DNA of 64,000 bases from the NCBI RefSeq assembly GCF_003234085.1, contig NZ_QKSD01000012.1:62001-126000 (forward strand), given 5' to 3'. Each line of letters starts with the position of its first letter. The first letter of the stretch is position 1. Positions 53,203 to 62,960 of this stretch are shown here, piece by piece. The DNA is from Curtobacterium sp. MCPF17_052 (GTDB taxonomy: Bacteria; Actinomycetota; Actinomycetes; Actinomycetales; Microbacteriaceae). The notes beneath the pieces were generated by a model, which searched no databases, was not told where the DNA came from, and saw only the letters and a program-made list of their open reading frames with translations. Made by a program: the position numbers and the translations under genes.

Positions 53203-53208
53203 ACCGTA
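53203..53208 (-). promoter_or_regulatory. -10 hexamer, leaderless LacI-type gene
   Basis: TACGGT on the minus strand, 6 bases before the ATG at 53196. Confidence 0.5.
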
Positions 53209-53286
53209 CCGCGACACCAGTTCGGGGACGCGACATCCCGATCTGGTCTCGACGAGTTGACACGACCCCACGGAGACCACATGATG

Positions 53287-53296
53287 TGAGCGCTCA
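53287..53296. promoter_or_regulatory. LacI-type operator 3, regulator/importer gap
   Basis: TGAGCGCTCA inside the 12-base palindrome GTGAGCGCTCAC, 86 bases before the importer gene start and 91 bases before the LacI-type start. It could control both divergent transcripts. Confidence 0.8.
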
Positions 53297-53381
53297 CTTG
53301 GAGCATCACATCCCCAGCGGGACACAGCAGCCCCGCACCTGAACGCGTCGATGCCGACGCGAGAGGAACAGAGGTACTTCG

Positions 53382-54512
53382 ATGAAGAAGCGCAGGATCG
53401 TCGCGGGCGTCGCAGCCCTCGGCCTCGCTCTCTCCCTGGCCGCTTGCTCCGGCGGCGGTCGCTCGGCGACCGGCGACGCCGGCGGCAGCACCGACAACAA
53501 GGGCGCCCTCGTCGGCGTCGCGATGCCCACCAAGGTGTCCGAGCGCTGGATCAAGGACGGCAACGCCGTCAAGAGCGACCTCGAGAAGGCCGGCTACAAG
53601 GTCGACCTCGAGTACGCGGACAACAAGATCCCGCAGCAGGTCCAGCAGGTGAGCAACATGATCACCAAGGGTGCGAAGGTCCTCATCGTCGCTTCGATCG
53701 ACGGCGGCTCGCTCTCCGACCAGCTCGACGCCGCAGCCAAGGCCGGCATCAAGGTGATCTCCTACGACCGCCTGCTCACGGGCAACAAGAACGTCGACTA
53801 CTACGTCTCGTTCGACAACTACAAGGTGGGCGTCGACCAGGCGAACTCGCTCCTCACCGGTCTCGGCCTCCTCGACGAGGACGGCAAGAAGACCGACGAG
53901 AAGGGTCCGTTCAACATCGAGGTCTTCGCCGGCTCGCCCGACGACAACAACGCCACGTTCTTCTTCAACGGCGCGATGGACACCCTCAAGCCCTACCTCG
54001 AGGACGGCACGCTGAAGATCGGCTCCGGCCAGGACGGCTTCACCCAGGCCGCGACGCAGCAGTGGGACCCGGCGAAGGCCCAGTCCCGCATGCAGAACCT
54101 GGTCGCCAAGTCCTACTCCGGCGGCACCAAGCTCGACGGCGTCCTCTCGCCCTACGACGGCATGTCGATCGGCATCATCTCGGCCCTGCAGGGCGCCGGC
54201 TTCGGTTCCGGCGACCGCCCGCTCCCGACCATCACCGGTCAGGACGCCGAGGCCGCCTCGGTGAAGTCGATCGTCGACGGTCAGCAGTACTCGACCATCT
54301 ACAAGGACACGCGTCAGCTGGCCGAGAAGTCGGCGAGCATGGCCGAGGACCTGCTGTCGGGCAAGAAGCCCGAGGTCAACGACACCAAGACCTACGACAA
54401 CAAGGTCAAGGTCGTCCCGACGTACCTGTTCCAGCCGACGGTCGTCACGAAGGACAACTACGAGAAGGTCCTGATCGACTCGGGCTACTACACCGAGGCC
54501 GACCTCAAGTAG
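53382..54512 (+). CDS. Sugar-binding lipoprotein (ChvE/XylF-like)
   Basis: 376 residues. Signal peptide with lipobox LAAC (Cys near residue 22) anchors it outside the membrane. The mature part is a two-domain periplasmic-binding protein of the ChvE group (VGVAMPTKVSERWIKDG, VISYDRLLTGNKNVDYYVSFDN, VLSPYDGMSIGIISAL), which bind arabinose, xylose, glucose or galactose. Genetic context favours L-arabinose. First gene of the importer operon; a strong hairpin separates it from the ATPase gene. The ATG at 53382 has a weak AGAGG upstream. Confidence 0.93.
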   Translation: MKKRRIVAGVAALGLALSLAACSGGGRSATGDAGGSTDNKGALVGVAMPTKVSERWIKDGNAVKSDLEKAGYKVDLEYADNKIPQQVQQVSNMITKGAKVLIVASIDGGSLSDQLDAAAKAGIKVISYDRLLTGNKNVDYYVSFDNYKVGVDQANSLLTGLGLLDEDGKKTDEKGPFNIEVFAGSPDDNNATFFFNGAMDTLKPYLEDGTLKIGSGQDGFTQAATQQWDPAKAQSRMQNLVAKSYSGGTKLDGVLSPYDGMSIGIISALQGAGFGSGDRPLPTITGQDAEAASVKSIVDGQQYSTIYKDTRQLAEKSASMAEDLLSGKKPEVNDTKTYDNKVKVVPTYLFQPTVVTKDNYEKVLIDSGYYTEADLK

Positions 54513-54531
54513 TCGCAACCCCCTGACGGAC

Positions 54532-54567
54532 CGGGAGGCGCGGTGCACGCCCGCACCGCGCCTCCCG
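54532..54567 (+). terminator. Attenuating hairpin between binding protein and ATPase genes
   Basis: Perfect 15-base arms CGGGAGGCGCGGTGC and GCACCGCGCCTCCCG around a 6-base loop, followed by a T-rich stretch. It lies in the 110-base gap inside the importer operon. Partial termination or 3'-end protection here would give more binding protein than ATPase and permease. Confidence 0.7.
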
Positions 54568-54622
54568 TCCTGTTTCCCCTCCACTCGCGCGCCGTCCCGG
54601 CGCCCCAACGGAAGGCGGTCCC

Positions 54623-56159
<1,537 letters not shown>

Positions 56160-56173
<14 letters not shown>

Positions 56174-57341
56174 GTCCGCCGCCAGCTACCTCACCGGGCA
56201 GCTCCGACAGATCGGCCTGTTCATCGCGCTGATCGTCATCGTCATCTTCTTCCAGGTGACGACGAACGGCATCACGCTGGCCCCGATCAACGTCTCGAAC
56301 CTGATCGTCCAGAACAGCTACATCCTGATCCTCGCGATCGGCATGGTGATGGTGATCATCGCCGGCCACATCGACCTCTCCGTCGGTTCGGTCGTCGCGT
56401 TCACCGGAGCCATGGCCGGCGTCATGATCACCCAGTGGGGCATCCCCTGGCCGATCGCCGTCGTCCTCTGCCTGGTCCTCGGCGCGCTCGTCGGTGCGTG
56501 GCAGGGCTTCTGGATCGCCTACTTCGGGATCCCGGCGTTCATCGTGACCCTGGCGGGCATGCTCGCCTTCCGCGGTGCCGCCCAGATCGCCCTGCAGAAC
56601 CAGCAGATCTCGCCGTTCCCGGACGGCTTCCGCTCGCTCGGCTCTGGCTTCCTGCCCTCCTTCGGCACCTCGGGCTACGAGCCGCTGACGATGGTCCTGG
56701 GGCTCGCCGCCGCGGCGATCCTCGTGATCACCGGGTTCCGCGGTCGTGCGACCCGTCGCAAGTACCAGCTCGAGGACGAGCCCTTCGCCTGGTTCATCAC
56801 CAAGATGGTGTTCACCGTCGCGCTGGTCATCTTCATCGCGCTGCTGCTCGCCAGCTACAACGGCACCCCGATCGTCCTCGTGATCCTCGGCGTCCTGGTC
56901 ATCGTGTACTCGATGGTCATGCGCAGCGCGGTCTTCGGTCGACACATCTACGCGATCGGCGGCAACCCGCTCGCCGCGCAGCTGTCCGGCGTCAAGACGA
57001 AGCGCGTCACGTTCCTGCTCTTCGTCAACATGGGTGTCATCTCGGCCCTGGCCGGCGTGGTCTTCACGGGGCAGCTCAACCTGGCCTCCCCGAGCGCGGG
57101 CAACGGCTTCGAGCTCGACGCCATCGCGGCCGTGTTCATCGGTGGCGCTGCGGTCACCGGCGGCATCGGCACGGTGCCGGGTGCGATCGTCGGTGGTCTC
57201 ATCATCGGTCTGCTCAACAACGGCATGTCGATCCTCGGTGTCGGGTCCGAGTTCCAGCAGCTCATCAAGGGCTTGGTGCTCCTGGCCGCCGTCGCGTTCG
57301 ACGTCTTCAACAAGCGCCGCGCGGCCAGCAGCCGCAAGTAG
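56160..57341 (+). CDS. Sugar ABC importer permease (GguB/XylH-like)
   Basis: 393 residues with about ten membrane helices. [20 protein letters not shown] near residue 62 is the CUT2 permease hallmark. [22 protein letters not shown] is the coupling loop, and [20 protein letters not shown] the conserved late region. It pairs with the preceding ATPase and the ChvE-like protein. Pentose substrate by context. Confidence 0.95.
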
Positions 57342-57368
57342 GACGGGGTCGGTCGTACGACCGGGCCC

Positions 57369-57417
57369 CGAAAGCGACAGATCTCCGTCGGAACTCGACG
57401 GAGATCTGTCGCTTTCG
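57369..57417. repeat. Long palindrome B (family 1)
   Basis: Perfect 22-base arms around a 5-base loop GAACT. The outer CGAAAGCGACAGATC and GATCTGTCGCTTTCGCGT are identical to those of palindrome A at 10874-10930, while the inner core (TCCGTCG) differs. It lies between the convergent importer permease and GH13 genes. Confidence 0.9.
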
Positions 57418-57471
57418 CGTTGCGGTCGCGGGCTGCGGCTGGGGCGCTGCGGGCTGCGGTCGCGGGCGGCG

Positions 57472-58848
57472 TCAGCGGGACAGGACGGCCCAACCGGCGG
57501 CCGGGAGGCGCAGGGTCCCGTCGCGCAGTTCCCCCGCGCCCGCCTCGAGCCGCGTCGCGTCGGCTGCGGGCAGGACCACCGGTTCGGGCGAGAGGTTCAG
57601 GGCGGTGACCACGGCCTCCCGGTCGGTCGCCGTGCGGAGGACGAGCGCCGTGTTGTCCAGGTGGACCACGTCGGTGTGAGCGCGGTGCAGCCACGGGTGC
57701 CGACGACGGAGTGCGACGAGCGCCTGGTGGGCGTGCAGCACCTCGGCCGCCGTGCCGGTGACCTCCGTCGGACCGGCGGGGAAGGCCGGACGCACGGCGT
57801 CGTCACCGCCCTCGCGTTCCTCCTTGACCCCGGCCCAGGCGAACTCGTCGCCCGCGTAGACCGACGGGGTGCCGGCCACCGTGAAGAGGACCGCGATCGC
57901 GTGTCCGACGAACCCCTCCCCCACGGCCGAGGCGATCCGCGTCACGTCGTGGTTGCCGACGAACGTGCTCGGGGCGAACGTCGCCAGCAGCTCGTCGTGC
58001 CGTTCGATCGCGTGCGCCAGCTCGTAGCAGTTGCGATCCGCGATGCCGTGCCAGATGCCCTGCCAGAGCTCGTACTGGGTGGTGGAGTCCATCGTCGACG
58101 CCAGCACGATCGCGGCGGTGTCGCCGTGGATGACCTCGCCGGAGAACCACGCCTCGGGGAAGCGCTCCCGCACGCGCGGCAGCACGCGCGCCCAGAACGC
58201 CGGCGGGACCGCGTAGGCGGCATCGAGCCGCCATCCGTCGATGCCGCGCTCGAGCCAGTACGTCATGACCTGGACGACCAGGTCCTCGGTCGCCGACGAG
58301 GAGTGGTCGAGCGCCACCAGGATGTCGTGCCCCTCGAACGAACCGACCGGCACCGGCTGCCCGGGCTGCCAGCCGCCCCAGTCGACGGCGAACAGCGGAG
58401 CGGTCTCGGCGTCCGGGCCCTGCTCGGCGAGTGCCCGGAAGGCCGGGTGCTTGCGCCCGACGTGGTTGAAGACGCCGTCGAGCAGGACCCGGATGCCGCG
58501 TTCTCGAGCTGCGGCCACCAGACGGTCGAAGTCGGCGTCGTCGCCCAGGCGCGGGTCGATCCGGAAGTGGTCGACGGTGTCGTAGCCGTGCGTCGAGCTC
58601 GCGAACACCGGCCCGAGCAGCAGCCCGTTGAGCCCGAGGTCGACGACGTGGTCGAGCCAACCCTCGAGGTGCCCCAGGCGGTGCTCGACGGGACGGTGCT
58701 CGACAGCGCTGTCGGGGTTGTTGCTCGGGCGGATCTCCGCGCCGACGAAGCCGAGCGGGTAGACGTGCCACCACATCACGTGCTCGACCCAGGCGGGCTC
58801 CCCTGTCCTGGTCGTCGGCTCCGGGGTGCGGTCGGCGTCGTGGTCCAT
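57472..58848 (-). CDS. GH13 alpha-amylase-family glycosidase
   Basis: 458 residues. The four conserved GH13 regions are complete: I, DGVFNHVG at 124-131; II, GWRLDAAYAV with nucleophile Asp209; III, SGEVIHGD with acid/base Glu238; IV, FVGNHD with Asp301. No signal peptide, so it acts in the cytoplasm, probably on short alpha-glucans or oligosaccharides. Length and the short B domain fit small alpha-glucosidase or maltodextrin-cleaving enzymes. The frame is open upstream to 59013, but the ATG at 58848 fits the fold. It converges on the importer permease. Confidence 0.9.
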   Translation of the reverse strand: MDHDADRTPEPTTRTGEPAWVEHVMWWHVYPLGFVGAEIRPSNNPDSAVEHRPVEHRLGHLEGWLDHVVDLGLNGLLLGPVFASSTHGYDTVDHFRIDPRLGDDADFDRLVAAARERGIRVLLDGVFNHVGRKHPAFRALAEQGPDAETAPLFAVDWGGWQPGQPVPVGSFEGHDILVALDHSSSATEDLVVQVMTYWLERGIDGWRLDAAYAVPPAFWARVLPRVRERFPEAWFSGEVIHGDTAAIVLASTMDSTTQYELWQGIWHGIADRNCYELAHAIERHDELLATFAPSTFVGNHDVTRIASAVGEGFVGHAIAVLFTVAGTPSVYAGDEFAWAGVKEEREGGDDAVRPAFPAGPTEVTGTAAEVLHAHQALVALRRRHPWLHRAHTDVVHLDNTALVLRTATDREAVVTALNLSPEPVVLPAADATRLEAGAGELRDGTLRLPAAGWAVLSR

Positions 58849-58940
58849 CCCTGCATGCTGCCAGCCGGCCCTGGTCGGAACCGCCGATCGGGGTACCGCC
58901 AGCCTGGATGCGCGTCGGTGGCGGGGACGATCATGGGCGC

Positions 58941-59339
58941 ATGGGACGAGCGATCCGCACCGAGGACGACGCACGCCGGCTCGATGCCGCGCACGCTGAA
59001 CGCACCTGCGCATCCTGCGGCCGGCGGATGCCCGGATCGGCGGATCCGGACACGAAGTGGTGCTCCGACGCCTGCCGTCGGCACAAGCTGGACGACACCG
59101 ACCGGACGCTCGAGCGCACCATCGACGGGCTGCTCGACGCCCGGGCCGCCACGTCGAGCATCTGCCCGTCGGACGCCGCGCGGGCGATCGGCGGCGAGGA
59201 CTGGCGTGACCTGATGGAACCGGCGCGCCGAGCCGCTCGACGCATGGTCGCCCGTGGCGAGGTCGAGATCACCCAGGGCGGGAACGTCATCGACCCGTCC
59301 ACCGCCAAGGGGCCGATCCGGATCCGACGCCCGCGCTGA
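58941..59339 (+). CDS. DUF3253-type zinc-finger protein
   Basis: 132 residues. A four-cysteine zinc-ribbon-like module sits near the N-terminus (Cys23 and Cys26 in CASCGRR, Cys41 and Cys45 in KWCSDACRRHK). A DUF3253 domain follows from about residue 55, with the winged-helix-like SSICPSDAARAIGGEDWRDLM and ARRMVARGEVEITQGG. Such proteins are widespread and uncharacterised; nucleic-acid binding is plausible. It is divergent from the GH13 gene. Confidence 0.82.
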   Translation: MGRAIRTEDDARRLDAAHAERTCASCGRRMPGSADPDTKWCSDACRRHKLDDTDRTLERTIDGLLDARAATSSICPSDAARAIGGEDWRDLMEPARRAARRMVARGEVEITQGGNVIDPSTAKGPIRIRRPR

Positions 59340-59426
59340 GCGACCTGTCTGGACCGCCGCTCGGGATCGTCGGGGTACAGCACGATCGACCCTGCCGTGA
59401 GCCCGACCGACGCCATCGTGGATCGG

Positions 59427-59837
59427 TCAGCGGCTCGGGTCGGTCTTCTGCCGCATCGTGACGATGAGGCGTTCGAGCGCGAGCACGAGACGACTCGTCT
59501 GCTCGCGGGTCACGCGAGCAGACGAGTACTGGAAGTTCGTCTTCTCGTCGGTCAGGCGTTTGAGTTGGTTGCCTGGCTGTCGGTCAGGTGAGCAAGCCGT
59601 GTCGAGCAGGCGTCGGGCCTGCGCGTGGTCCTCGCCGACGTGGTGCTGCCCGAGGACGGCCCCGCAGATCGCATCGGCCGCCGCGATACCGCCGAGGACG
59701 GCGTTCGAACCGGCTGCCTTCCAGTCGGCATGCGAAGTCGAGCCGGCACAGAGAACCGCTACCTCGTAGTACGCCTCAGCCTCGTCTCGTCGCATCCGGA
59801 CTGCTGTCGCATCCATCACGCGCGTCCGGAGGGGCAT
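59427..59837 (-). CDS. HEPN-like partner of an MNT nucleotidyltransferase
   Basis: 136 residues, all-helical. The pattern (EAYYEVAVLCAGSTSHADW, AAADAICGAVLGQHHVGEDH, and a C-terminal LKRLTDEKTNFQYSSARVT followed by ALERLIV) fits SAV_6107-like HEPN proteins. In MNT-HEPN systems the HEPN partner is usually an RNase toxin. The R-x4-6-H catalytic motif is not visible here, so RNase activity is doubtful. The ATG at 59837 overlaps the nucleotidyltransferase stop by one base (TGATG), so the two are made together. Confidence 0.7.
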   Translation of the reverse strand: MPLRTRVMDATAVRMRRDEAEAYYEVAVLCAGSTSHADWKAAGSNAVLGGIAAADAICGAVLGQHHVGEDHAQARRLLDTACSPDRQPGNQLKRLTDEKTNFQYSSARVTREQTSRLVLALERLIVTMRQKTDPSR

Positions 59838-60430
59838 CAGACGAGCGATCGGATGTCGGACCCGTACACGGTGTGCGCGTCGGCGCGCCACGAGCCCACG
59901 AGTGGATCCCCTTCGGCGGCGAACCGTTCGAGGTCAGCACGAGTGACGTCGAAGACCTGGCAGTCGTTGCCGGTCCAGCGCTGCACGAGATCGCCGAGAC
60001 GGACGACCACATCGACGTTCGTCTCCGCCGCGAACACCACGAGCAGGTCGACGTCCGATTCGTCGGTGGCCGTTCCCCGGGCGAGCGATCCGAAGATCGA
60101 CACGGACAACACGTCGACTTCGCTCCCCGCGATGAAGTCGTGGATGCGGCGCTCCAGTTCCGTTCGCGCGCCGAGCACGAGCTCGACTGCTGGCCACAGC
60201 AGGTGCTCGCGGTTGACCTGGTAGGCGGAGTGCTGCAGACCGCGCTCCACACGCACGAGTCCGGAGTGCTCGAGCTTGTCGAGTGCACGCTTGATGCCGG
60301 TGTGCTGTGCCGCCCCAGCGACCCTGGCGACCTGGCGTCCAGTCATGGCCGCGTCAGTACGAGCGAGGACGCGGAGTGCGTCGGCCTGTGTGGGGCCGAC
60401 GAGCGTGGCGAGGGGAGCGGCGAGTTGCAT
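59837..60430 (-). CDS. HTH-MNT nucleotidyltransferase (antitoxin-like)
   Basis: 197 residues. Residues 10-75 form a winged helix-turn-helix (ALRVLARTDAAMTGRQVARV, GIKRALDKLEHSGLVRVERG). Residues 90-197 are a minimal nucleotidyltransferase with GSLARGTATDESDVDLLVV (GS-x10-D-x-D active site) and a later acidic CQVFDV. In HepT-MntA systems the MNT enzyme adds AMP to the HEPN partner and silences it. Here the enzyme also carries its own DNA-binding domain, and a GTGTAC operator array overlaps its promoter, so self-repression is likely. TACACT lies 6 bases before the ATG. Confidence 0.85.
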   Translation of the reverse strand: MQLAAPLATLVGPTQADALRVLARTDAAMTGRQVARVAGAAQHTGIKRALDKLEHSGLVRVERGLQHSAYQVNREHLLWPAVELVLGARTELERRIHDFIAGSEVDVLSVSIFGSLARGTATDESDVDLLVVFAAETNVDVVVRLGDLVQRWTGNDCQVFDVTRADLERFAAEGDPLVGSWRADAHTVYGSDIRSLV

Positions 60431-60436
60431 TCGCCC

Positions 60437-60442
60437 AGTGTA
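60437..60442 (-). promoter_or_regulatory. -10 hexamer, leaderless HTH-MNT gene
   Basis: TACACT on the minus strand, 6 bases before the ATG at 60430. It is inside the first operator palindrome. Confidence 0.5.
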
Positions 60443-60479
60443 CCGCAGATCGGTACACGTGTACACAAACCGTGTACAC
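60438..60479. promoter_or_regulatory. GTGTAC operator array of the HTH-MNT/HEPN pair
   Basis: GTGTACCG-CAGAT-CGGTACAC (60438-60458) is a perfect inverted repeat with 8-base arms. Two further GTGTACAC palindromes follow at 60459-60466 and 60472-60479, 13 bases apart. All share the core GTGTAC and fill the gap up to the stop codon of the upstream gene. Confidence 0.7.
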
Positions 60480-60480
60480 G

Positions 60481-61554
60481 TCAGAAGGCATACCGGATCC
60501 GGCAGGACGGCAGGTTCTCGGCCACGAGCTGTCGGAAGCGCTCGATGTGCTGCGCCTTCATGGCCGCGCGGTACCGGATGTTGACGGCACCGTTCTGGGA
60601 GAGCTTCTGCTCCTGCAACTCGGGCCGCCACAGCAGGTCCTCGGCCTTCGGGTGCCAGCCCAGGTTCACCTCGTGCAGCTGCTCGTTGTGGGTGAGGAAG
60701 ATGACCTCGGCAGCGAGCTGCGCCTTCGCGGCCGGGGACAGCACGTCGTCGACCTCCCGCAGCATCGCGGCCCAGTCCGCTTCCCACGTCGGGGTCAGGA
60801 TGACGGGCGAGAAGTTCAGGTGCACCTCGTACCCGGCGTCGACGAAGTCGTTGACCGCCGCGATCCGTTCGGCGATCGGCGAGGTGCGGATGTCCGTCAC
60901 CTTCGCCGTCTCGTGCGGCATGAGCGAGAACCGGATCCGGGTGCGGCCCATCGGGTCCCAGTCGAGCAGGTCGCGGTTGACGTACTTCGTGGCGAACGAC
61001 GCCTTCGCCGTCGGCGTCATCCGGAAGAGGTCGCAGAGGTCGCGCACGTTGTCGCTGAGCATCGCGTCGACCGAGCAGTCGCTGTTCTCGCCGATGTCGT
61101 AGACCCAGGCGTCCGGGTCGCACTGGTTCGGTTCGGTCTTCGGACCCTGCTTGTGGATGTTCCGGGCGAGGTGCTTCGTGATCTGATCGATGTTCGCGAA
61201 GACGGTGATCGGATTGCTGTAGCCCTTGCGGCGGGGGACGTAGCAGTAGGCGCAGGCCATCGCGCAGCCGTTCGCCGTCGACGGGGCGATGAAGTCGGCG
61301 GAACGTCCGTTCGGCCGCGTGACGATCGACTTCTTCACGCCGAGCACGAGCGCCTCGGTCTTGATCCGGACCCAGCGGGAGACGTTGCGCTCGTCGCCGT
61401 GCACCTCGGGGATCTGCCAGTGCGAGGCGACGGGCAGGATCTCGGCGTCCGGCCAGCGCCCGATGATCTCCTGTCCGCGCGGCAGTTCGAGCGCAGCGTC
61501 CTCGGCGTAGATACGCGTGACGTCGAGCAGGGGGCGTACGCGGGAGTCGGTCAT
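60481..61554 (-). CDS. Spore-photoproduct-lyase-like radical SAM protein
   Basis: 357 residues. The radical SAM cluster motif is C-x3-C-x2-C at Cys97, Cys101 and Cys104 in NGCAMACAYCYVPR, matching the spacing of spore photoproduct lyase (SPL). SPL repairs the thymine dimer of UV-irradiated spores, yet this lineage does not form endospores. The stretch around GENSDCSVDAML (Cys160) is where SPL carries its hydrogen-donor cysteine, but the cysteine is shifted. The true substrate is therefore open; a DNA-repair-like role is one option. The stop lies 1 base from the operator array of the HTH-MNT gene. Confidence 0.85.
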   Translation of the reverse strand: MTDSRVRPLLDVTRIYAEDAALELPRGQEIIGRWPDAEILPVASHWQIPEVHGDERNVSRWVRIKTEALVLGVKKSIVTRPNGRSADFIAPSTANGCAMACAYCYVPRRKGYSNPITVFANIDQITKHLARNIHKQGPKTEPNQCDPDAWVYDIGENSDCSVDAMLSDNVRDLCDLFRMTPTAKASFATKYVNRDLLDWDPMGRTRIRFSLMPHETAKVTDIRTSPIAERIAAVNDFVDAGYEVHLNFSPVILTPTWEADWAAMLREVDDVLSPAAKAQLAAEVIFLTHNEQLHEVNLGWHPKAEDLLWRPELQEQKLSQNGAVNIRYRAAMKAQHIERFRQLVAENLPSCRIRYAF

Positions 61555-61614
61555 CGCACTCCGTTCTACCCGGGGCCACCGACAGCTCGGACGTCGCTCG
61601 GGCAGACTCGGAGC

Positions 61615-61926
61615 ATGACCGCCGGTGTGGAGGACGACCACTTCTTCGTCGTGGACGGCCGTCGGTGGCGGCGGACCGACCCGGCGCTCCCCGAGGACCT
61701 CGCTGCCCGGCTCCGGTCCCACCTCGGCCGAGGACGGAACGGGGTGAAGCTGGCGAAGCGGGCCGGGGACGAGGACGCCGTCGCCCGGGCCCGACACCGG
61801 AACGGCCTCGCCAAGCACGGACTCGGCGAGCGTGGGCCTGAGTGGTGGACCCGACCGGTGCCCGAGCGGATCGCGCAGGCCGAGCAGGCCCTCGCGGATC
61901 TCGACCGGCTCGACGAGTCGCCGTGA
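61615..61926 (+). CDS. Small basic protein of unknown function
   Basis: 103 residues, soluble, rich in arginine. The N-terminus HFFVVDGRRWRRTDPALPED is followed by a helical basic segment (LRSHLGRGRNGVKLAKRAGD) and a conserved GLAKHGLGERGPEWW. Similar proteins are common in Actinobacteria, sometimes labelled biopolymer transporter Tol with no visible reason. CAGACT sits 6 bases before the ATG. It overlaps the next gene by 4 bases (GTGA). Confidence 0.75.
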   Translation: MTAGVEDDHFFVVDGRRWRRTDPALPEDLAARLRSHLGRGRNGVKLAKRAGDEDAVARARHRNGLAKHGLGERGPEWWTRPVPERIAQAEQALADLDRLDESP

Positions 61927-62384
61927 CCGACGACGAGGTCATCCGTGCCCCCGCAAGGGAGCGCAGCGCGAACACCGCCGCACTCGGTCCGCTGCAGATC
62001 GTGGTCGGTGGGGTCCTCGTCGGGGTCGCCTTCGTCCCGGAAGCGTCGGCTCGGGTGTTCGTCGGGATCCTCGGCCTGGTCATGGTGGGCTTCGGGGTGT
62101 GGACGACCGCTCGTGCTCGACGGGTTGCGGTCCACCTGGGCGACCAGGAGCTCCGCTACGACGGGTACGTCCTCAGCTGGTCGGTGCCGCGCGCGCAGAT
62201 CACGACCGTGCTCGACGACGGGTACGTGGAGTGGGTAGACGACGCCGGGCGCCAGCGCCGACGGCAGATCGGGCTCCTGACAAAGGCCTACGAGGACGAC
62301 GGCTCGAAGTTCGCCCCGTACTGGATCTGGCGCCGCGAAAAACTCCTCCGCGTCCGGGAATGGGCGGACGCGCGCGCGTACTGA
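61923..62384 (+). CDS. Small membrane protein of unknown function
   Basis: 153 residues. Two adjacent membrane helices (about residues 20-60: LGPLQIVVGGVLVGVAFVP, FVGILGLVMVGFGVWTTA) are followed by a soluble beta-rich domain (VHLGDQELRYDGYVLSWSVP, ITTVLDDGYVEWVDD) reminiscent of PH-like membrane-anchored domains. The GTG start overlaps the preceding stop by 4 bases, so the two genes are co-translated. Function unknown. Confidence 0.75.
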   Translation: MTDDEVIRAPARERSANTAALGPLQIVVGGVLVGVAFVPEASARVFVGILGLVMVGFGVWTTARARRVAVHLGDQELRYDGYVLSWSVPRAQITTVLDDGYVEWVDDAGRQRRRQIGLLTKAYEDDGSKFAPYWIWRREKLLRVREWADARAY

Positions 62385-62584
62385 CAGCCGGGAGGCCCGT
62401 GACGGGCTCGCACCGCGCCTCCTGTCGGGGCCGTGGTCGCCGCGTCAGGCGACGCAGGCGCGCGCGCCTGGTCAGCCCAACGGCGGACGACGCGCGGACG
62501 ATTCCCCACCTTCCGGATGAGGTGCGAGGGATCCTCGCGGCCGTAGGCTCGTCGCGGCGACGACGCCGAGGAACGAGGGGGACC

Positions 62585-62890
62585 ATGAACGACATCGTCA
62601 CGCACACGGGCGCACTGGTGGGGCTGCGCACCGGCACGAGCACGGCCGGCGGACCGGCCGGCGCCCGGGTCGGCGTCCTGCTGGAACTCTGCTCCGAGGA
62701 CAGCGCCGGGGTCCGCCGTCCGTGGGAGCTCCTGGTCACACCCGCCCAGGCCGCCGCACTCGTCGAGGCCGAGCGGACCGAACCCGGGGTGCTCGTCCGC
62801 TTCGCCGGCGAACGACTGGGCGACCGCAGCGGTGTCCCGGTCGTGCGCGTCGGCCGGATCGCGGTGCTCGTGCCCGAACCGACCTGCTGA
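62585..62890 (+). CDS. Small protein of unknown function
   Basis: 101 residues, mostly beta-strand by pattern (TGALVGLRTGTSTAGG, ARVGVLLELCSED, RPWELLVTPAQAAALVEAE, VRVGRIAVLVPEP). No known motif. GAGGGGGACC is a strong ribosome binding site before the ATG. A TAGGCT hexamer about 37 bases upstream may be its -10. Stands alone. Confidence 0.7.
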   Translation: MNDIVTHTGALVGLRTGTSTAGGPAGARVGVLLELCSEDSAGVRRPWELLVTPAQAAALVEAERTEPGVLVRFAGERLGDRSGVPVVRVGRIAVLVPEPTC

Positions 62891-62915
62891 CCGACATCGG
62901 CTGACCACGACGTGA

Positions 62916-62947
62916 CGAACGGCCCCGGGTGTCCCCGGGGCCGTTCG
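62916..62947. terminator. Bidirectional terminator hairpin
   Basis: Perfect 14-base arms CGAACGGCCCCGGG and CCCGGGGCCGTTCG around TGTC, between the convergent gene at 62585 and the GH35 gene. Confidence 0.75.
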
Positions 62948-62960
62948 CGGTACAGGCGGC

